From assembly GCF_003048905.1 (NCBI RefSeq), contig NZ_PIRO01000001.1, forward strand, positions 868,001-932,000: a stretch of 64,000 nt of DNA, in the 5' to 3' direction. The stretch's first letter is position 1. Every line of letters begins with the position of its first letter. Shown piece by piece: positions 10,057 to 19,179 of the stretch. Under the pieces are notes generated by a model that had not been told where the DNA came from, did no database searches, and saw only the letters and a list, made by a program, of their open reading frames with translations. The position numbers and the translations under genes were made by a program. Origin of the DNA: Campylobacter concisus. GTDB taxonomy: Bacteria > Campylobacterota > Campylobacteria > Campylobacterales > Campylobacteraceae.

Positions 10057-10765
10057 TGCATCTTTTTACTTTTATTATAGAATTCATTATAAATTCTGCA
10101 TACCTAAAGTCTTCAATAGTATCAATATCTATGGAGCGTTCTCTTGGCATTATATAGGCGTATGAGTTATCTCCATAATATTTATTTTGCTTTATTAAAT
10201 TATAATCAAAAACAAATACTGCACCATTTGGAAAATAGGTTTTTCTAATTTCTTGGCGGTTCAGGAGTCTTTCTTCGAATATATTTTCAAATTTTCCATC
10301 TTTTGTAATATATTTATGCCATTCTATAGGATGATATTCTTCTGTATAGCTGATTACACTATCTGCATTTTTATTAATAAAGAGCTCAATTGCACCATCT
10401 ATATCTTCCGTATTTCTTAATGGTGACGTTGGCTGAAGTGATACAAAACTTTTAATGCTATATCCAAAGTATTTATTTAATCTATCAATGGTGTATATAT
10501 AATTATCAATAACTTTTGCATTATCACTTGCTAAATATTTTGGTCTTAAAAAATAACTTTTTGCTCCATGCTCTATAGCGATCTTTTCTATATCTTTAGA
10601 GTCCGTAGAAATTATTACATCACTAATATACTTTGATTTAAGTGCCTGTTCTATAGTATGTACCACCATCGGCTTTCCGCATAATTCCTTAATATTTTTA
10701 CCAGGTAGCCCTTTGCTGCCACCTCTTGCCGGTATAATCGCTAAAAAACTATTGTTTTTATACAT
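10046..10765 (-). CDS. legF: CMP-legionaminic acid (nonulosonate) cytidylyltransferase
   Basis: The 239-residue protein matches the CMP-sialate synthetase family. The CTP-binding loop is LAIIPARGGSKGLPGKNI, followed by KPMVVHTIEQAL, SDVIISTDS, SLQPTSPLR and a terminal SIDIDTIEDF. It couples CTP to the nonulosonic acid made by LegI, the last activation step before transfer. The legB/legC/legG/legI genes upstream identify the substrate as a legionaminic-type acid rather than Neu5Ac. Its start codon overlaps the end of the ptmE-like gene. Confidence 0.88.
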   Translation of the reverse strand: MYKNNSFLAIIPARGGSKGLPGKNIKELCGKPMVVHTIEQALKSKYISDVIISTDSKDIEKIAIEHGAKSYFLRPKYLASDNAKVIDNYIYTIDRLNKYFGYSIKSFVSLQPTSPLRNTEDIDGAIELFINKNADSVISYTEEYHPIEWHKYITKDGKFENIFEERLLNRQEIRKTYFPNGAVFVFDYNLIKQNKYYGDNSYAYIMPRERSIDIDTIEDFRYAEFIMNSIIKVKRCNDV

Positions 10766-11811
10766 TAAAAAACTTCTTTATATTCTTCATTTGCTTTTTG
10801 GTATTCTTCAATACGTCCGATATCAAGCCAATATTCTCTGATTGGAAATGATATAACATTTTTACTTAATTTTATTAGCTTTTCAAACAGCGTAGGCATA
10901 TCATAAAACTCATTTTTTGGTATTAGATCTAAAATTTCCGGCGAGAGCATATATATCCCAGCACTTACAAAAAATTTCTGCACCGGTTTTTCTGAGATCT
11001 CTACTATCTTATTGTCATTCATTTTTACAACGCCATAAGGAACTTCGTAGTCATACTCTCTTACACACATTGTAGCCGTCGCTTTATTTAGAGTGTGGTA
11101 GTTAAAAATATGCTCGAAATTTACATTTGTAAGAAGATCACCGTTCATTACAAAAAATGGTTCGTTTGGTCGCTCTTTAAGTAGGCTTAATGCACCTGCC
11201 GTACCCATTCTTTTTTGCTCTAAAATGTAGTCTATGTTTACTCCAAATTCTTTGCCGTCACCAAAATAGTCCTTGATGATGTCTGCATTAAAATTTACAC
11301 ACATCGTGATATTTACAAAGCCATACTCTGCAAATTTCTCAACTATCGTTTGAAGTATCGGCTTATTTCCGACCTTTAACATTGGTTTTGGAGTATCTTG
11401 CGTAAGTGGTCTAAGTCTAGTACCAAGCCCTCCCACCATCAAAATCACTCTATTTGTCTTGATCTTTGGCTCAACAAGCTCTTCTATCTCTTTTAAGTCT
11501 AATACTATTCCGTTATCATCTACTATTGGTATCTGGTGAAGTTTTTTGGATAATGCTATCTTTAAAATTTCTTCTTTTGTGTTAGAAATTTTTGCAACAG
11601 CTGGCTCTTTATAAATGATCGTCTCTATAGAGCTGTCAAGGTCTAGCCCTCTTAATATACCTCTTCTTATATCGCCGTCAGTCAGTGTTCCAAGAAGCTT
11701 ATCATTATCATCAACAACTAAAGCTATCTGCATAGCTCCGCTATCTATAATCCCCAAGGCTTCCTTTATAGTGGCATTTTGCTCTAGCTTTATGTTTTCT
11801 ATGTTTTTCAT
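10765..11811 (-). CDS. ptmE: CBS-nucleotidyltransferase, PtmE-like GlcN-1-P guanylyltransferase
   Basis: The 348-residue protein has two domains. Residues about 1-115 form a CBS pair (two LVVDDNDKLLGTLTDGDIRRG-type repeats). Residues about 120-348 form a nucleotidyltransferase with VILMVGGLGTRLRPLT, MLKVGNKPIL and FFVMNGDLLTNV. In C. jejuni the protein of this layout (PtmE) makes GDP-glucosamine, the GDP-linked entry of the legionaminic route. The CBS pair may sense nucleotides. It sits between the deacetylase gene and legF in coupled order. Confidence 0.82.
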   Translation of the reverse strand: MKNIENIKLEQNATIKEALGIIDSGAMQIALVVDDNDKLLGTLTDGDIRRGILRGLDLDSSIETIIYKEPAVAKISNTKEEILKIALSKKLHQIPIVDDNGIVLDLKEIEELVEPKIKTNRVILMVGGLGTRLRPLTQDTPKPMLKVGNKPILQTIVEKFAEYGFVNITMCVNFNADIIKDYFGDGKEFGVNIDYILEQKRMGTAGALSLLKERPNEPFFVMNGDLLTNVNFEHIFNYHTLNKATATMCVREYDYEVPYGVVKMNDNKIVEISEKPVQKFFVSAGIYMLSPEILDLIPKNEFYDMPTLFEKLIKLSKNVISFPIREYWLDIGRIEEYQKANEEYKEVF

Positions 11812-12467
11812 AAAATTTCCTTTAAAAGCATAAAACTTTCAGCATATCCACACCCGCAAGTTGCCCCCCTTAAGACAGCTAAAGCTCTTATATTCTTTTC
11901 ACTTCTTGGAAATGGATGCTCAGCAACTTCGCTTTTAAAAATTCTCATAATTTCTATTTTTTTATCAAGATACTTCTCTATATCCACAAATGAATTTGGC
12001 AAAAATGCATCTTCTTTTACGCTAGGTGCAAATTCTGTTTCACTTAGAGTCTCCATCATATATATCTTTTTGATAAACGGGTATCTAAACGCCTTTGTAC
12101 AGCTATAACTCGCTTCAAAAATTTTTCTATGATCACTATGCACATCACTCTTAAATGGAAGATATATGATATTTGGCTTTACCTTATTTACTACACTTGA
12201 GATTTTATCTATAAGTTCGCTCATACTATACTCGTCTACTCGCATTGTCTTAAGCCCCAAACTAAAAACGCCATCAAATTTATAAACGTCTAAAGCTTGC
12301 TTTATCTCATTTTCCCTAGTAGTATAATAATCACTACCCTCATCTATTTTTGTACAAATAAGCCAATAAATTTTATCTCCATCATACTTGTGTTTAAGTA
12401 GCGTACCACCACAACCTAATGTCTCATCGTCTGGATGAACAGCCACCACAAGAATTTTGTTTTTCAT
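11808..12467 (-). CDS. PIG-L/LmbE family N-deacetylase
   Basis: The 219-residue protein has the zinc-site motifs of the LmbE family: VVAVHPDDETLGCGG near the N-terminus and SDVHSDHRKIFEAS in the middle. Members remove N-acetyl groups from sugars or glycolipids. It lies between the formyltransferase gene and ptmE, overlapping both by 4 bases, so it most likely acts on a legionaminic precursor or product. C-terminal HPFPRSEKNIRALAVLRGATCGCGYAE is typical for members of sugar clusters. Its exact substrate is unknown. Confidence 0.85.
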   Translation of the reverse strand: MKNKILVVAVHPDDETLGCGGTLLKHKYDGDKIYWLICTKIDEGSDYYTTRENEIKQALDVYKFDGVFSLGLKTMRVDEYSMSELIDKISSVVNKVKPNIIYLPFKSDVHSDHRKIFEASYSCTKAFRYPFIKKIYMMETLSETEFAPSVKEDAFLPNSFVDIEKYLDKKIEIMRIFKSEVAEHPFPRSEKNIRALAVLRGATCGCGYAESFMLLKEIL

Positions 12468-13345
12468 ATATAATCTCCGACCTTAGGTAGCTCTTTAAAA
12501 TTATGGTCTATAATTTTGATTGCCTTATCGTATGTTTTTACCACAATACCCTTGCCATCATTCTCTAGAACTTTACCAAATTCAATATTATTTTGGTCAA
12601 ATTCCACTTCCTCTACTTTCCATATAGATACATCTTGTCCATTATATTCCACATGAGCTCCAATATAAGGTTTTGTTAATGCCCGAACAAGATTATATAT
12701 CGCCCTAGAAGTCATCCTAAAGTCAATTTTCCCATCAACTTTACCTCTTTTTCTCCATGTGTTAGCCAAATCATTATTTTGCTTAATTACCTTAAAGCTA
12801 TTATTTTGTAGTTTTGGCAAAAAGGTTTCTATTTGCTTTAGTGCAACATTTGAAACTTTATTATATAGGCTTTTTGCATCATCTTCATAGAAAATCTCAA
12901 CTTCTTCTTGGGACAATATATCACCATCATCCGCGCCCTCTGTCATGAAAAAAAATGTAGAGCCACTAACATTAAGCCCAAGAGCCAAAGCCCAAATAAG
13001 TGGGTGCCTACCTCTATTTTTTGGCAGCAAGGCTGGATGATATCCAACAACTCCCATTTTTGGTAAACCGAGTAAATCCTTTTTTATTAAATTTGACCAG
13101 CCAAAGCAAAATATAATATCCGGGCTTAAACTTCTTATCCAATCAATATTTTCATTAGAATTTATATTATCAACATATTTTAAGGGTATATTAGCCTTAT
13201 TACAAAGTGGAGTTAAATCTGCGAAATCTGAATTAAAATTTGATACTTTTTTAGTGCAGACGCCAACTATTTCCGCATTTAACTCAATAAGTTTTTCCAA
13301 GGATTTGTATGAGAACTCAACGGCGCCTATAAATAGAATTTTCAT
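12464..13345 (-). CDS. Sugar N-formyltransferase
   Basis: The 293-residue protein has an N-terminal formyltransferase domain (to about 190) and a C-terminal Formyl_trans_C-like domain. The catalytic region reads GYHPALLPKNRGRHPLIWAL and then TFFFMTEGADDGDILSQ, giving the His and Asp of the N-x-H...D triad. The Asn position is Gly here. Relatives (ArnA, WbkC, VioF types) transfer formyl from N10-formyl-THF to 4-amino-sugar nucleotides. No legH acetyltransferase is present in the window, so this enzyme may acylate the LegC product instead. Coupled by 4-base overlaps to legG and the deacetylase. Confidence 0.85.
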   Translation of the reverse strand: MKILFIGAVEFSYKSLEKLIELNAEIVGVCTKKVSNFNSDFADLTPLCNKANIPLKYVDNINSNENIDWIRSLSPDIIFCFGWSNLIKKDLLGLPKMGVVGYHPALLPKNRGRHPLIWALALGLNVSGSTFFFMTEGADDGDILSQEEVEIFYEDDAKSLYNKVSNVALKQIETFLPKLQNNSFKVIKQNNDLANTWRKRGKVDGKIDFRMTSRAIYNLVRALTKPYIGAHVEYNGQDVSIWKVEEVEFDQNNIEFGKVLENDGKGIVVKTYDKAIKIIDHNFKELPKVGDYI

Positions 13346-14505
13346 AAATCAACCTTTAAATCATAAAATGATTTCTTCAAAATATTTGTTAAATCCACTC
13401 TTTTTATAACTTCTATTATTTTTTTACTAGTGCATTCATCGCCATATGGATTTACTATATTTTTTAAAACTTGTTGAAAATCATAAGAGTATACCTTATT
13501 AAAAGCTTCTAAAATAGAATTTTTATTGGGCTTGCAGTCGATTACACTAGACGCCTTTATGCGCCCCTTTTGTCTATCTCCGATATTTACGGTAGCTATC
13601 TTAAAGCTAGGAGCTTCCGCAAGCCCGCTAGAGCTGTTTCCAACCACCGCATCTACATACTGAAGAGCACTCAAGTATCTTAATTGCCCAAGAGAAGCGA
13701 AACAAACGGATTTATCTTGATTATTAGATACATATCTGTCAATCATTAAATTTATAATCCTTCCATCTGTGTCACTATTTGCCTTAGTAAATATAATATT
13801 TGTATTTTCTAGCTCATCTATAGCATTTAATAACGCTTGAAATTGCTCTTCCGCAGTATCATCTTCCAAAGTAACAGGATGAAAAGTAACTAATATATTT
13901 TTTTTATTTAACTTAAAATTTATTGACTCTTCAAAATCTTGTTTATTTAGGAGTTTTAGTCTTTTTATATTTTCTACCCCCATGCCACCTACGTTATAAA
14001 CTCTATCTGGATGCTCACCAAGCTGAATCACCCTATTTTTATATTCATTAGTTGCAGTAAAATGCAAATGACTCATTTTCGTAATACTATGCCTTATTGC
14101 TTCGTCTATTAATCCTTCGGTTGCTTCTCCGCCATGAATATGGGCGATCGGAATTCGAGCTATCATTGCAGCACTAGCTGCACTAAATACTTCATATCTA
14201 TCACCAAGCACAACAACAATATCTGGATTAAGTTCTTCATAAGCTTCACTAAAAGATATCTGAGCTAGCCCCATTGATTTTGAAATTCCTATAGATGTAT
14301 CCGACGATAAAAGAATTTCAACCTTTTTATCTATCTTAAATTCTTTTTCAATCTCTTTGTATGTGAGTCCAAACTCAGGACTTAGGTGCATGCCGGTGGC
14401 AATTATTTGAAGCTCAAGCTCGCTATCTACCTCGATCTCTTTTAAGAACCAGTAAAGTTGACCGTATTCAGCTCTAGTGCCAGTTACTACACAAATTTTT
14501 CTCAT
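13342..14505 (-). CDS. legG: Hydrolysing 2-epimerase of legionaminic route (NeuC/LegG type)
   Basis: The 387-residue protein is a UDP/GDP-GlcNAc 2-epimerase family member. It starts RKICVVTGTRAEYGQLYWFLKEI and has DIVVVLGDRYEVFSAA, PIAHIHGGE and DAVVGNSSSGLAEAP. The hydrolysing subgroup releases the nucleotide and yields the free 2-epimerised sugar for LegI. In C. jejuni the equivalent acts on a GDP-diamino sugar; the presence of ptmE suggests the same here. It overlaps legI by 4 bases. Confidence 0.88.
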   Translation of the reverse strand: MRKICVVTGTRAEYGQLYWFLKEIEVDSELELQIIATGMHLSPEFGLTYKEIEKEFKIDKKVEILLSSDTSIGISKSMGLAQISFSEAYEELNPDIVVVLGDRYEVFSAASAAMIARIPIAHIHGGEATEGLIDEAIRHSITKMSHLHFTATNEYKNRVIQLGEHPDRVYNVGGMGVENIKRLKLLNKQDFEESINFKLNKKNILVTFHPVTLEDDTAEEQFQALLNAIDELENTNIIFTKANSDTDGRIINLMIDRYVSNNQDKSVCFASLGQLRYLSALQYVDAVVGNSSSGLAEAPSFKIATVNIGDRQKGRIKASSVIDCKPNKNSILEAFNKVYSYDFQQVLKNIVNPYGDECTSKKIIEVIKRVDLTNILKKSFYDLKVDL

Positions 14506-15503
14506 ATCAGATCATCTTGTTTATAGTCTTTTTGTGAAATTTGCCCGATCACCTCATCCCATCTAATAGGGCTTATGCCATCTCCTGGACGTTTTACACA
14601 GATATTTTGCTCACTAAAAATTTCACCTTTTTTTATATCTCGTTTTGCTACGATCGATTTTCTAACTATTTTTATATTTTCACTCTCACTTTTGCTAAAG
14701 TGTTTTAGCCCATCTCCAAGTGCTAGCTCGATATTTCTAATGCTCCTAACCATAGCCGCCAGCTCATCTGGCTCAAGGCTAGCCTTATGATCAGGTCCAG
14801 GCATATTCTTATCAAGTGTAAAGTGCTTTTCTATGATCTTTGCACCCATGGCAACCGCTGCGATATCAACCTCAATGCCAAGCGTATGATCGCTATATCC
14901 GACATCAAGCCCAAAGGCATTTTTTAGTGTTATCATCGCCTTTAAATTTACATCCTCCATTGGCGTTGGATACTGCGTATTTGCATGAAGAAGGCTTATG
15001 TTTTCACGTTTTGTGCCGCTTTTTACAAGTACTTCTATCGCGGCTTCCACCTCGCCTAAATTTGCCATGCCAGTTGAGAGAATGATCTTTTTATTTAAGC
15101 CGCCTATCTGCCTAAGATAAGGTAAATTTGTTATCTCGCCACTTGGAATTTTAAATGTACTAAGCCCAAGCTCATGAAGAAGCTTAATACTGTCGCTATC
15201 AAAAGGGGTTGAGAGAAACGTGATATTTTTTTCTTTGCAGTAAGATATTAATTCACAATGATTTTGACTAGTTAATTCCAATTTTTTTACCATCTCAAAT
15301 TGACTTTCTTTAGCATTTCCAGTATTTTCCACCTGATATTCAGCTTTTTTTGCATTTTTGGATATACAAAGTTCTGTTTTAAATGTTTGAAATTTTATTG
15401 CATCTACTTTTGCTTCCACTGCTGCATCTATTAGTTTTTTGGCTAGCTCCATATTCCCGTTATGATTAACTCCGGCTTCGGCTATAATGAATATTTTATT
15501 CAT
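14502..15503 (-). CDS. legI: Legionaminic acid synthase (NeuB family)
   Basis: The 333-residue protein begins FIIAEAGVNHNGNMELAKKLIDAA and has KFQTF, STPFDSDSIKLL, FKIPSGEITNLP, ILSTGMA and YSDHTLG, all landmarks of the NeuB barrel that condenses a sugar with phosphoenolpyruvate. The C-terminal SAF domain starts near SIVAKRDIKKGEIF. Context (legB, legC, legG) points to a legionaminic derivative. Codon use is less AT-rich than that of the three genes transcribed just before it. Confidence 0.88.
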   Translation of the reverse strand: MNKIFIIAEAGVNHNGNMELAKKLIDAAVEAKVDAIKFQTFKTELCISKNAKKAEYQVENTGNAKESQFEMVKKLELTSQNHCELISYCKEKNITFLSTPFDSDSIKLLHELGLSTFKIPSGEITNLPYLRQIGGLNKKIILSTGMANLGEVEAAIEVLVKSGTKRENISLLHANTQYPTPMEDVNLKAMITLKNAFGLDVGYSDHTLGIEVDIAAVAMGAKIIEKHFTLDKNMPGPDHKASLEPDELAAMVRSIRNIELALGDGLKHFSKSESENIKIVRKSIVAKRDIKKGEIFSEQNICVKRPGDGISPIRWDEVIGQISQKDYKQDDLI

Positions 15504-16330
15504 ACTAAAACCTCCATTTCTTTGCTACAATCTATTATTACATTGGATGAAATTCCAACTTTTGTTAGTTTAACAACAGAGTCTTTATTGCCATATTGCT
15601 GTATAATTCTTTCAGCTAAAGTTTTATAAGATATATTTTCTTCTCCGATGTTAAATATATCCGATGAATTATAATTTAGCACAATTCTTATTTTTTTGAT
15701 TAATGTATCTATATTTATAAAATTACTAGCTCTTTTTCCCATACCAAAAACTGTTATTTTATTGGTCTCTTTTAATTCTTTCTCCATTAATTTTACGATT
15801 CTATCTTCTCTCATACCTGGACCATATACTTGAGAAAGCCTTAAATGAATTACTTTTATATCCTTATTTTTTAAGTAAAAATCTAAAATATTTTCTCCAC
15901 AAAATTTAGATAGTCCATATAAACACTCAGTATTCAATGAAGGTCTAATTTCTGATATTTCAGAAAAAAACCCATCCTTGTTTGGGTAAACCGCTATAGA
16001 AGAAAAATTTATCAATTTTTGTGGTTTAAATTTATTTACAATAAGCAAAAGATTTTCATATATTTTAATATTATCATAAAATAAAGACAAATCTCTAACA
16101 TTATCTTTAGTTGCTAAGACAGATGCAGCATGAATAATTATATCAATTTTAATATCTTCATTTAATAACTTTTCTACATGTTCTTCATTTTGCATATTGC
16201 ATACAATTTTATTTTCATTAAAATTATATTCCAACCCATTATATAGTTCAAGTATAAAATATTCATTTTTTAAATTATTTATTAAATTACTTCCTATAAA
16301 TCCGCCAGAACCGGTTATTAAAATATTCAT
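15500..16330 (-). CDS. NAD-dependent epimerase/dehydratase (extended SDR)
   Basis: The 276-residue protein has the NAD loop ITGSGGFIGSNLI, a Ser in LINFSSIAVYP and the catalytic pair YGLSKFCGE (Tyr-x3-Lys). It is somewhat short for a sugar epimerase (usually 300-340) but ends cleanly after MEVLV. It belongs to an AT-rich trio with an ATP-grasp and a PHP protein inserted between legC and legI. Substrate unknown; a modification of the nonulosonic acid or its precursor is an inference from place alone. Confidence 0.8.
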   Translation of the reverse strand: MNILITGSGGFIGSNLINNLKNEYFILELYNGLEYNFNENKIVCNMQNEEHVEKLLNEDIKIDIIIHAASVLATKDNVRDLSLFYDNIKIYENLLLIVNKFKPQKLINFSSIAVYPNKDGFFSEISEIRPSLNTECLYGLSKFCGENILDFYLKNKDIKVIHLRLSQVYGPGMREDRIVKLMEKELKETNKITVFGMGKRASNFINIDTLIKKIRIVLNYNSSDIFNIGEENISYKTLAERIIQQYGNKDSVVKLTKVGISSNVIIDCSKEMEVLV

Positions 16331-17319
16331 ATACTACTACCTTCAACTAGCATTTCATCAAAGTATCTCTTTACAACTCCTTCTTGCAACTTAAAAGATA
16401 TTTCCCTATTTTTTAATAAATATTCTAAAATATATTCTACTTCATTAAAACCATATAATGCTCTAATATATGTTGTACCAGAATGTCTAGCGTTAATTTC
16501 AAACAATTTTGGCAAACCATCAGAGTCTAATCTTAACTGAAAATTACAAACTCCAAACTGATTTAATTTACTTGAAATGTTCTCTATGTATTTTTTAATG
16601 ATTTTAGGATAGTTAATATTAAAATATGTATTTATTGTATTTCCATCTCTTAAGTCTCTTCTTAGTGATATACTTTCTTTTACTTTATTATCCAAGACAA
16701 TAACACCACATGTATATTCTGTATCTTTTGAACCTATATATTCTTGAATAATTGGATTTGGAATTATTTCTAATTTATCATTTAGTTCTTTTAGATTTGA
16801 AACAATAAAAACATTTATACTCCTGTAACCGTTTCTTGGTTTTATAATCAAAGGAAACGTCACATCTTTATTATTGATAGCTATTTTAATATCTTCCTTC
16901 AAATAAGTTTTAGGATAATACAATCCATTTTCTTTTAAAAATTTATATGTTTCATATTTATCATCTGCTATTTGTATGGTTTTTTCATCACTTACAACAA
17001 CTATACAAGAAGTATTATGCTCAATATATAATTTATATTTTGCAAATAACCTTAACTCAAAATCAACACCAATAAATAAAATATTTATTTTTTCTACATT
17101 AATAATATTGATTATATTTTCTATCCAATCTTTTTCTTTGATACTTTTATTCAGTATGTCTGGTAAAACATAATTTTTATCAACCCAAAAAGAGCCTATT
17201 GTATCTGAAAAATAATCCATGCCAATAAGTAGCTCGTTCTTAAATGATGATTTTTTTATTGATTTGATAATAGCTTGTCCAACTAAAGAGCCCGTTCCAG
17301 TAATTCCTATAACATACAT
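16327..17319 (-). CDS. ATP-grasp ligase, CarB-like
   Basis: The 330-residue protein has an N-terminal preATP-grasp Rossmann half (VIGITGTGSLVGQAII) and an ATP-grasp domain from about 110. The latter has PLIIKPRNGYRSINVFIV, IIQEYIGSKDTEYTCGV, and the metal site LPKLFEINARHSGTTY. Such enzymes ligate a carboxylate to an amine or thiol through an acyl phosphate. In this operon a plausible job is attaching an amino acid or other acid to an amino-sugar. It overlaps both neighbours, and is far more AT-rich than legC and legI. Confidence 0.8.
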   Translation of the reverse strand: MYVIGITGTGSLVGQAIIKSIKKSSFKNELLIGMDYFSDTIGSFWVDKNYVLPDILNKSIKEKDWIENIINIINVEKINILFIGVDFELRLFAKYKLYIEHNTSCIVVVSDEKTIQIADDKYETYKFLKENGLYYPKTYLKEDIKIAINNKDVTFPLIIKPRNGYRSINVFIVSNLKELNDKLEIIPNPIIQEYIGSKDTEYTCGVIVLDNKVKESISLRRDLRDGNTINTYFNINYPKIIKKYIENISSKLNQFGVCNFQLRLDSDGLPKLFEINARHSGTTYIRALYGFNEVEYILEYLLKNREISFKLQEGVVKRYFDEMLVEGSSI

Positions 17320-18041
17320 TTAATGCATCCTTTTAATATGTTATTCCAATAACCGATACTTTTGACACTATGAGAATCGGTCCCTATTGAAACATAAGGG
17401 TTATATTTTTTAAGCAATGGTAATAAAATATTTAACTGATTACAATGATATCTACCATTTAGATCGAACGCTATATCATTTTTACTACACATAACAATAA
17501 TTTCCTCAAAAAAACTCTGATGAAATTCATTGTGAGCGGTTAGCGACATACCTCCTGGATGCCCTAGCACATTAAACCCCCCCATATTTAAGGCAGCCAA
17601 TGACAGCTCTAGTTCTATTTCTTGTGCAATATTTGATTTAAATTCTGAAGCATTATATAGTCTTTGTCCAATAGGAAATCTATGAACACTGGCTATTGCA
17701 ATATCAGCCTCTTTAACCACAATATCTTTCACATCAATATTGCCTACAAAATCATTGATTTTTGCCTCAAAGCCTATATATATATTAATATTTTCATGAC
17801 TATTTAAATGATTGATTTCATTTTTATAATCATTGAAATATGTCGATGTTTTTCGAATGTGATCAGTAATTGCGATTGAATGTATATTATTTTTTTTTAC
17901 ACTCTTTATAATTTCTGTAATTGAATTTTGGCCATCAGTCCAAGTTGAATGCAAATGAAAATCAACCATCAAATCATTAAATTTCAAATCATTAAATTTT
18001 GGGAAAAAATTTATTGTCCTCATATTATTACACTCTTGCAC
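17307..18041 (-). CDS. PHP-domain phosphoesterase
   Basis: The 244-residue protein shows the PHP metal motifs: MVDFHLHSTWTDGQNS, SIAITDHI, IGFEAKI, IAIASVHRF, NVLGHPGG and SIGTDSHSVKSIGYW. The family includes histidinol phosphatases and other phosphoesterases. A role removing a phosphate from a sugar intermediate of the leg pathway is inferred only from location. The codons Met-Gly-Gly at 17577-17583 form a run of seven G on the coding strand. The likely start may be a later ATG, since the first 24 residues are outside the domain. Confidence 0.8.
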   Translation of the reverse strand: MQECNNMRTINFFPKFNDLKFNDLMVDFHLHSTWTDGQNSITEIIKSVKKNNIHSIAITDHIRKTSTYFNDYKNEINHLNSHENINIYIGFEAKINDFVGNIDVKDIVVKEADIAIASVHRFPIGQRLYNASEFKSNIAQEIELELSLAALNMGGFNVLGHPGGMSLTAHNEFHQSFFEEIIVMCSKNDIAFDLNGRYHCNQLNILLPLLKKYNPYVSIGTDSHSVKSIGYWNNILKGCIKCML

Positions 18042-19179
18042 TACTTGGGATATTTACTATCCTATCGCTTAGAAATTTAGCATTTTTTAGCTCATCTCTT
18101 TGGCAGTCCTTAAACATATCAAGCTCATTCATGAGTTGCCAGATAGGACGGGTAAAAACGCCATTTTCATTGCTAAATTTCAAAAATTCATCTCGTCTTT
18201 CATAGCTTTCAAAAAGCACTGCATTTAGCCAAAAATTCGACCTGGCATCCACCGGCTCATCTATAAATTTCACATCATCAAATTTAGAAAAATACTCTTT
18301 ATAGATCATCGCTAGTTCGCGTTTGCTCTTTAAAAAAAGTTCCAAATTTTCAAGCTGCGCCACAAGCAGGGCCGCATTTAAATTTGGCAGGCGGTAGTTG
18401 TAGCCGATCTCGCTGTGGTGGTATTCAAAAGGATGTGGCACTTTGGCTGTGGTGGTGATAAATTTAGCATGCCTTGCTATCTCCTCATCGTTTGTGATGA
18501 TAGCTCCGCCACCTCCGCTGGTAACGATCTTATTGCCATTAAAGCTCATCGCTGCAAGCTTACCAAAATTCCCTGTATGAGTGCCTTTATAGTAGCTGCC
18601 AAGGCTCTCGGCACTATCTTCTACCAAAACGATATTCCAACGCTTGCAAATTTCAGCTATCTCAACTATCTTGCAAGGCAGTCCAAAAGTGTGCATAGGG
18701 ACGCAGGCACGCACTATCCTGCCGCTAGTTTTATTTACACAGTTGTCCTCTTTTAGCTCGCAGTTTTTCTCCAAAAACGCACTAAGTGACGTTGGCGACA
18801 TACCAAGAGTATCAAGATCAACGTCCACAAAAACCGGCTTTGCAAAAAGGTAGCTAATGGCGTTACAAGTGGCTATAAAAGTAACTGGCTGCGTGATCAC
18901 TTCGTCGTTTTGCTCTACGCCGGCTAACTTTAGGCAGATATGAAGCGCAGAGGTGCCATTTGTCGTAGCAACTGCAAATTTTGCTCCGACCATTTGAGCT
19001 AGCTTACTCTCAAGCTCATCGACAAATTTACCAACACTTGAGACAAAGCTAGAGTCGATGCATTCAAGCAGATATTTTTTCTCGTTGCCTATAAATTTAG
19101 GCTCGTGAAGTGGGACTTTGTCCTTGCCAAAGGCACTTTTTATAAATTTCAAAACCTCGTCAAAATCACATTTTCTCAT
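18028..19179 (-). CDS. legC: Legionaminic pathway aminotransferase LegC
   Basis: I place the start at the ATG at 19179 (MRKCDFDEVLKFIK), which overlaps legB by 14 bases. A longer in-frame start at 19227 would add 16 residues without family support. The 383-residue protein has VPLHEPKFIGNEKKYLLECIDSSFVSSVGKFV, TTNGTSALHICLKLAGV, VEDSAESLGSYYKGTHTGNFG and SFNGNKIVTSGGGG with the PLP lysine. It converts the LegB keto product to the 4-amino sugar. Less AT-rich than the PHP/ATP-grasp/epimerase genes downstream. Confidence 0.88.
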   Translation of the reverse strand: MRKCDFDEVLKFIKSAFGKDKVPLHEPKFIGNEKKYLLECIDSSFVSSVGKFVDELESKLAQMVGAKFAVATTNGTSALHICLKLAGVEQNDEVITQPVTFIATCNAISYLFAKPVFVDVDLDTLGMSPTSLSAFLEKNCELKEDNCVNKTSGRIVRACVPMHTFGLPCKIVEIAEICKRWNIVLVEDSAESLGSYYKGTHTGNFGKLAAMSFNGNKIVTSGGGGAIITNDEEIARHAKFITTTAKVPHPFEYHHSEIGYNYRLPNLNAALLVAQLENLELFLKSKRELAMIYKEYFSKFDDVKFIDEPVDARSNFWLNAVLFESYERRDEFLKFSNENGVFTRPIWQLMNELDMFKDCQRDELKNAKFLSDRIVNIPSSARV

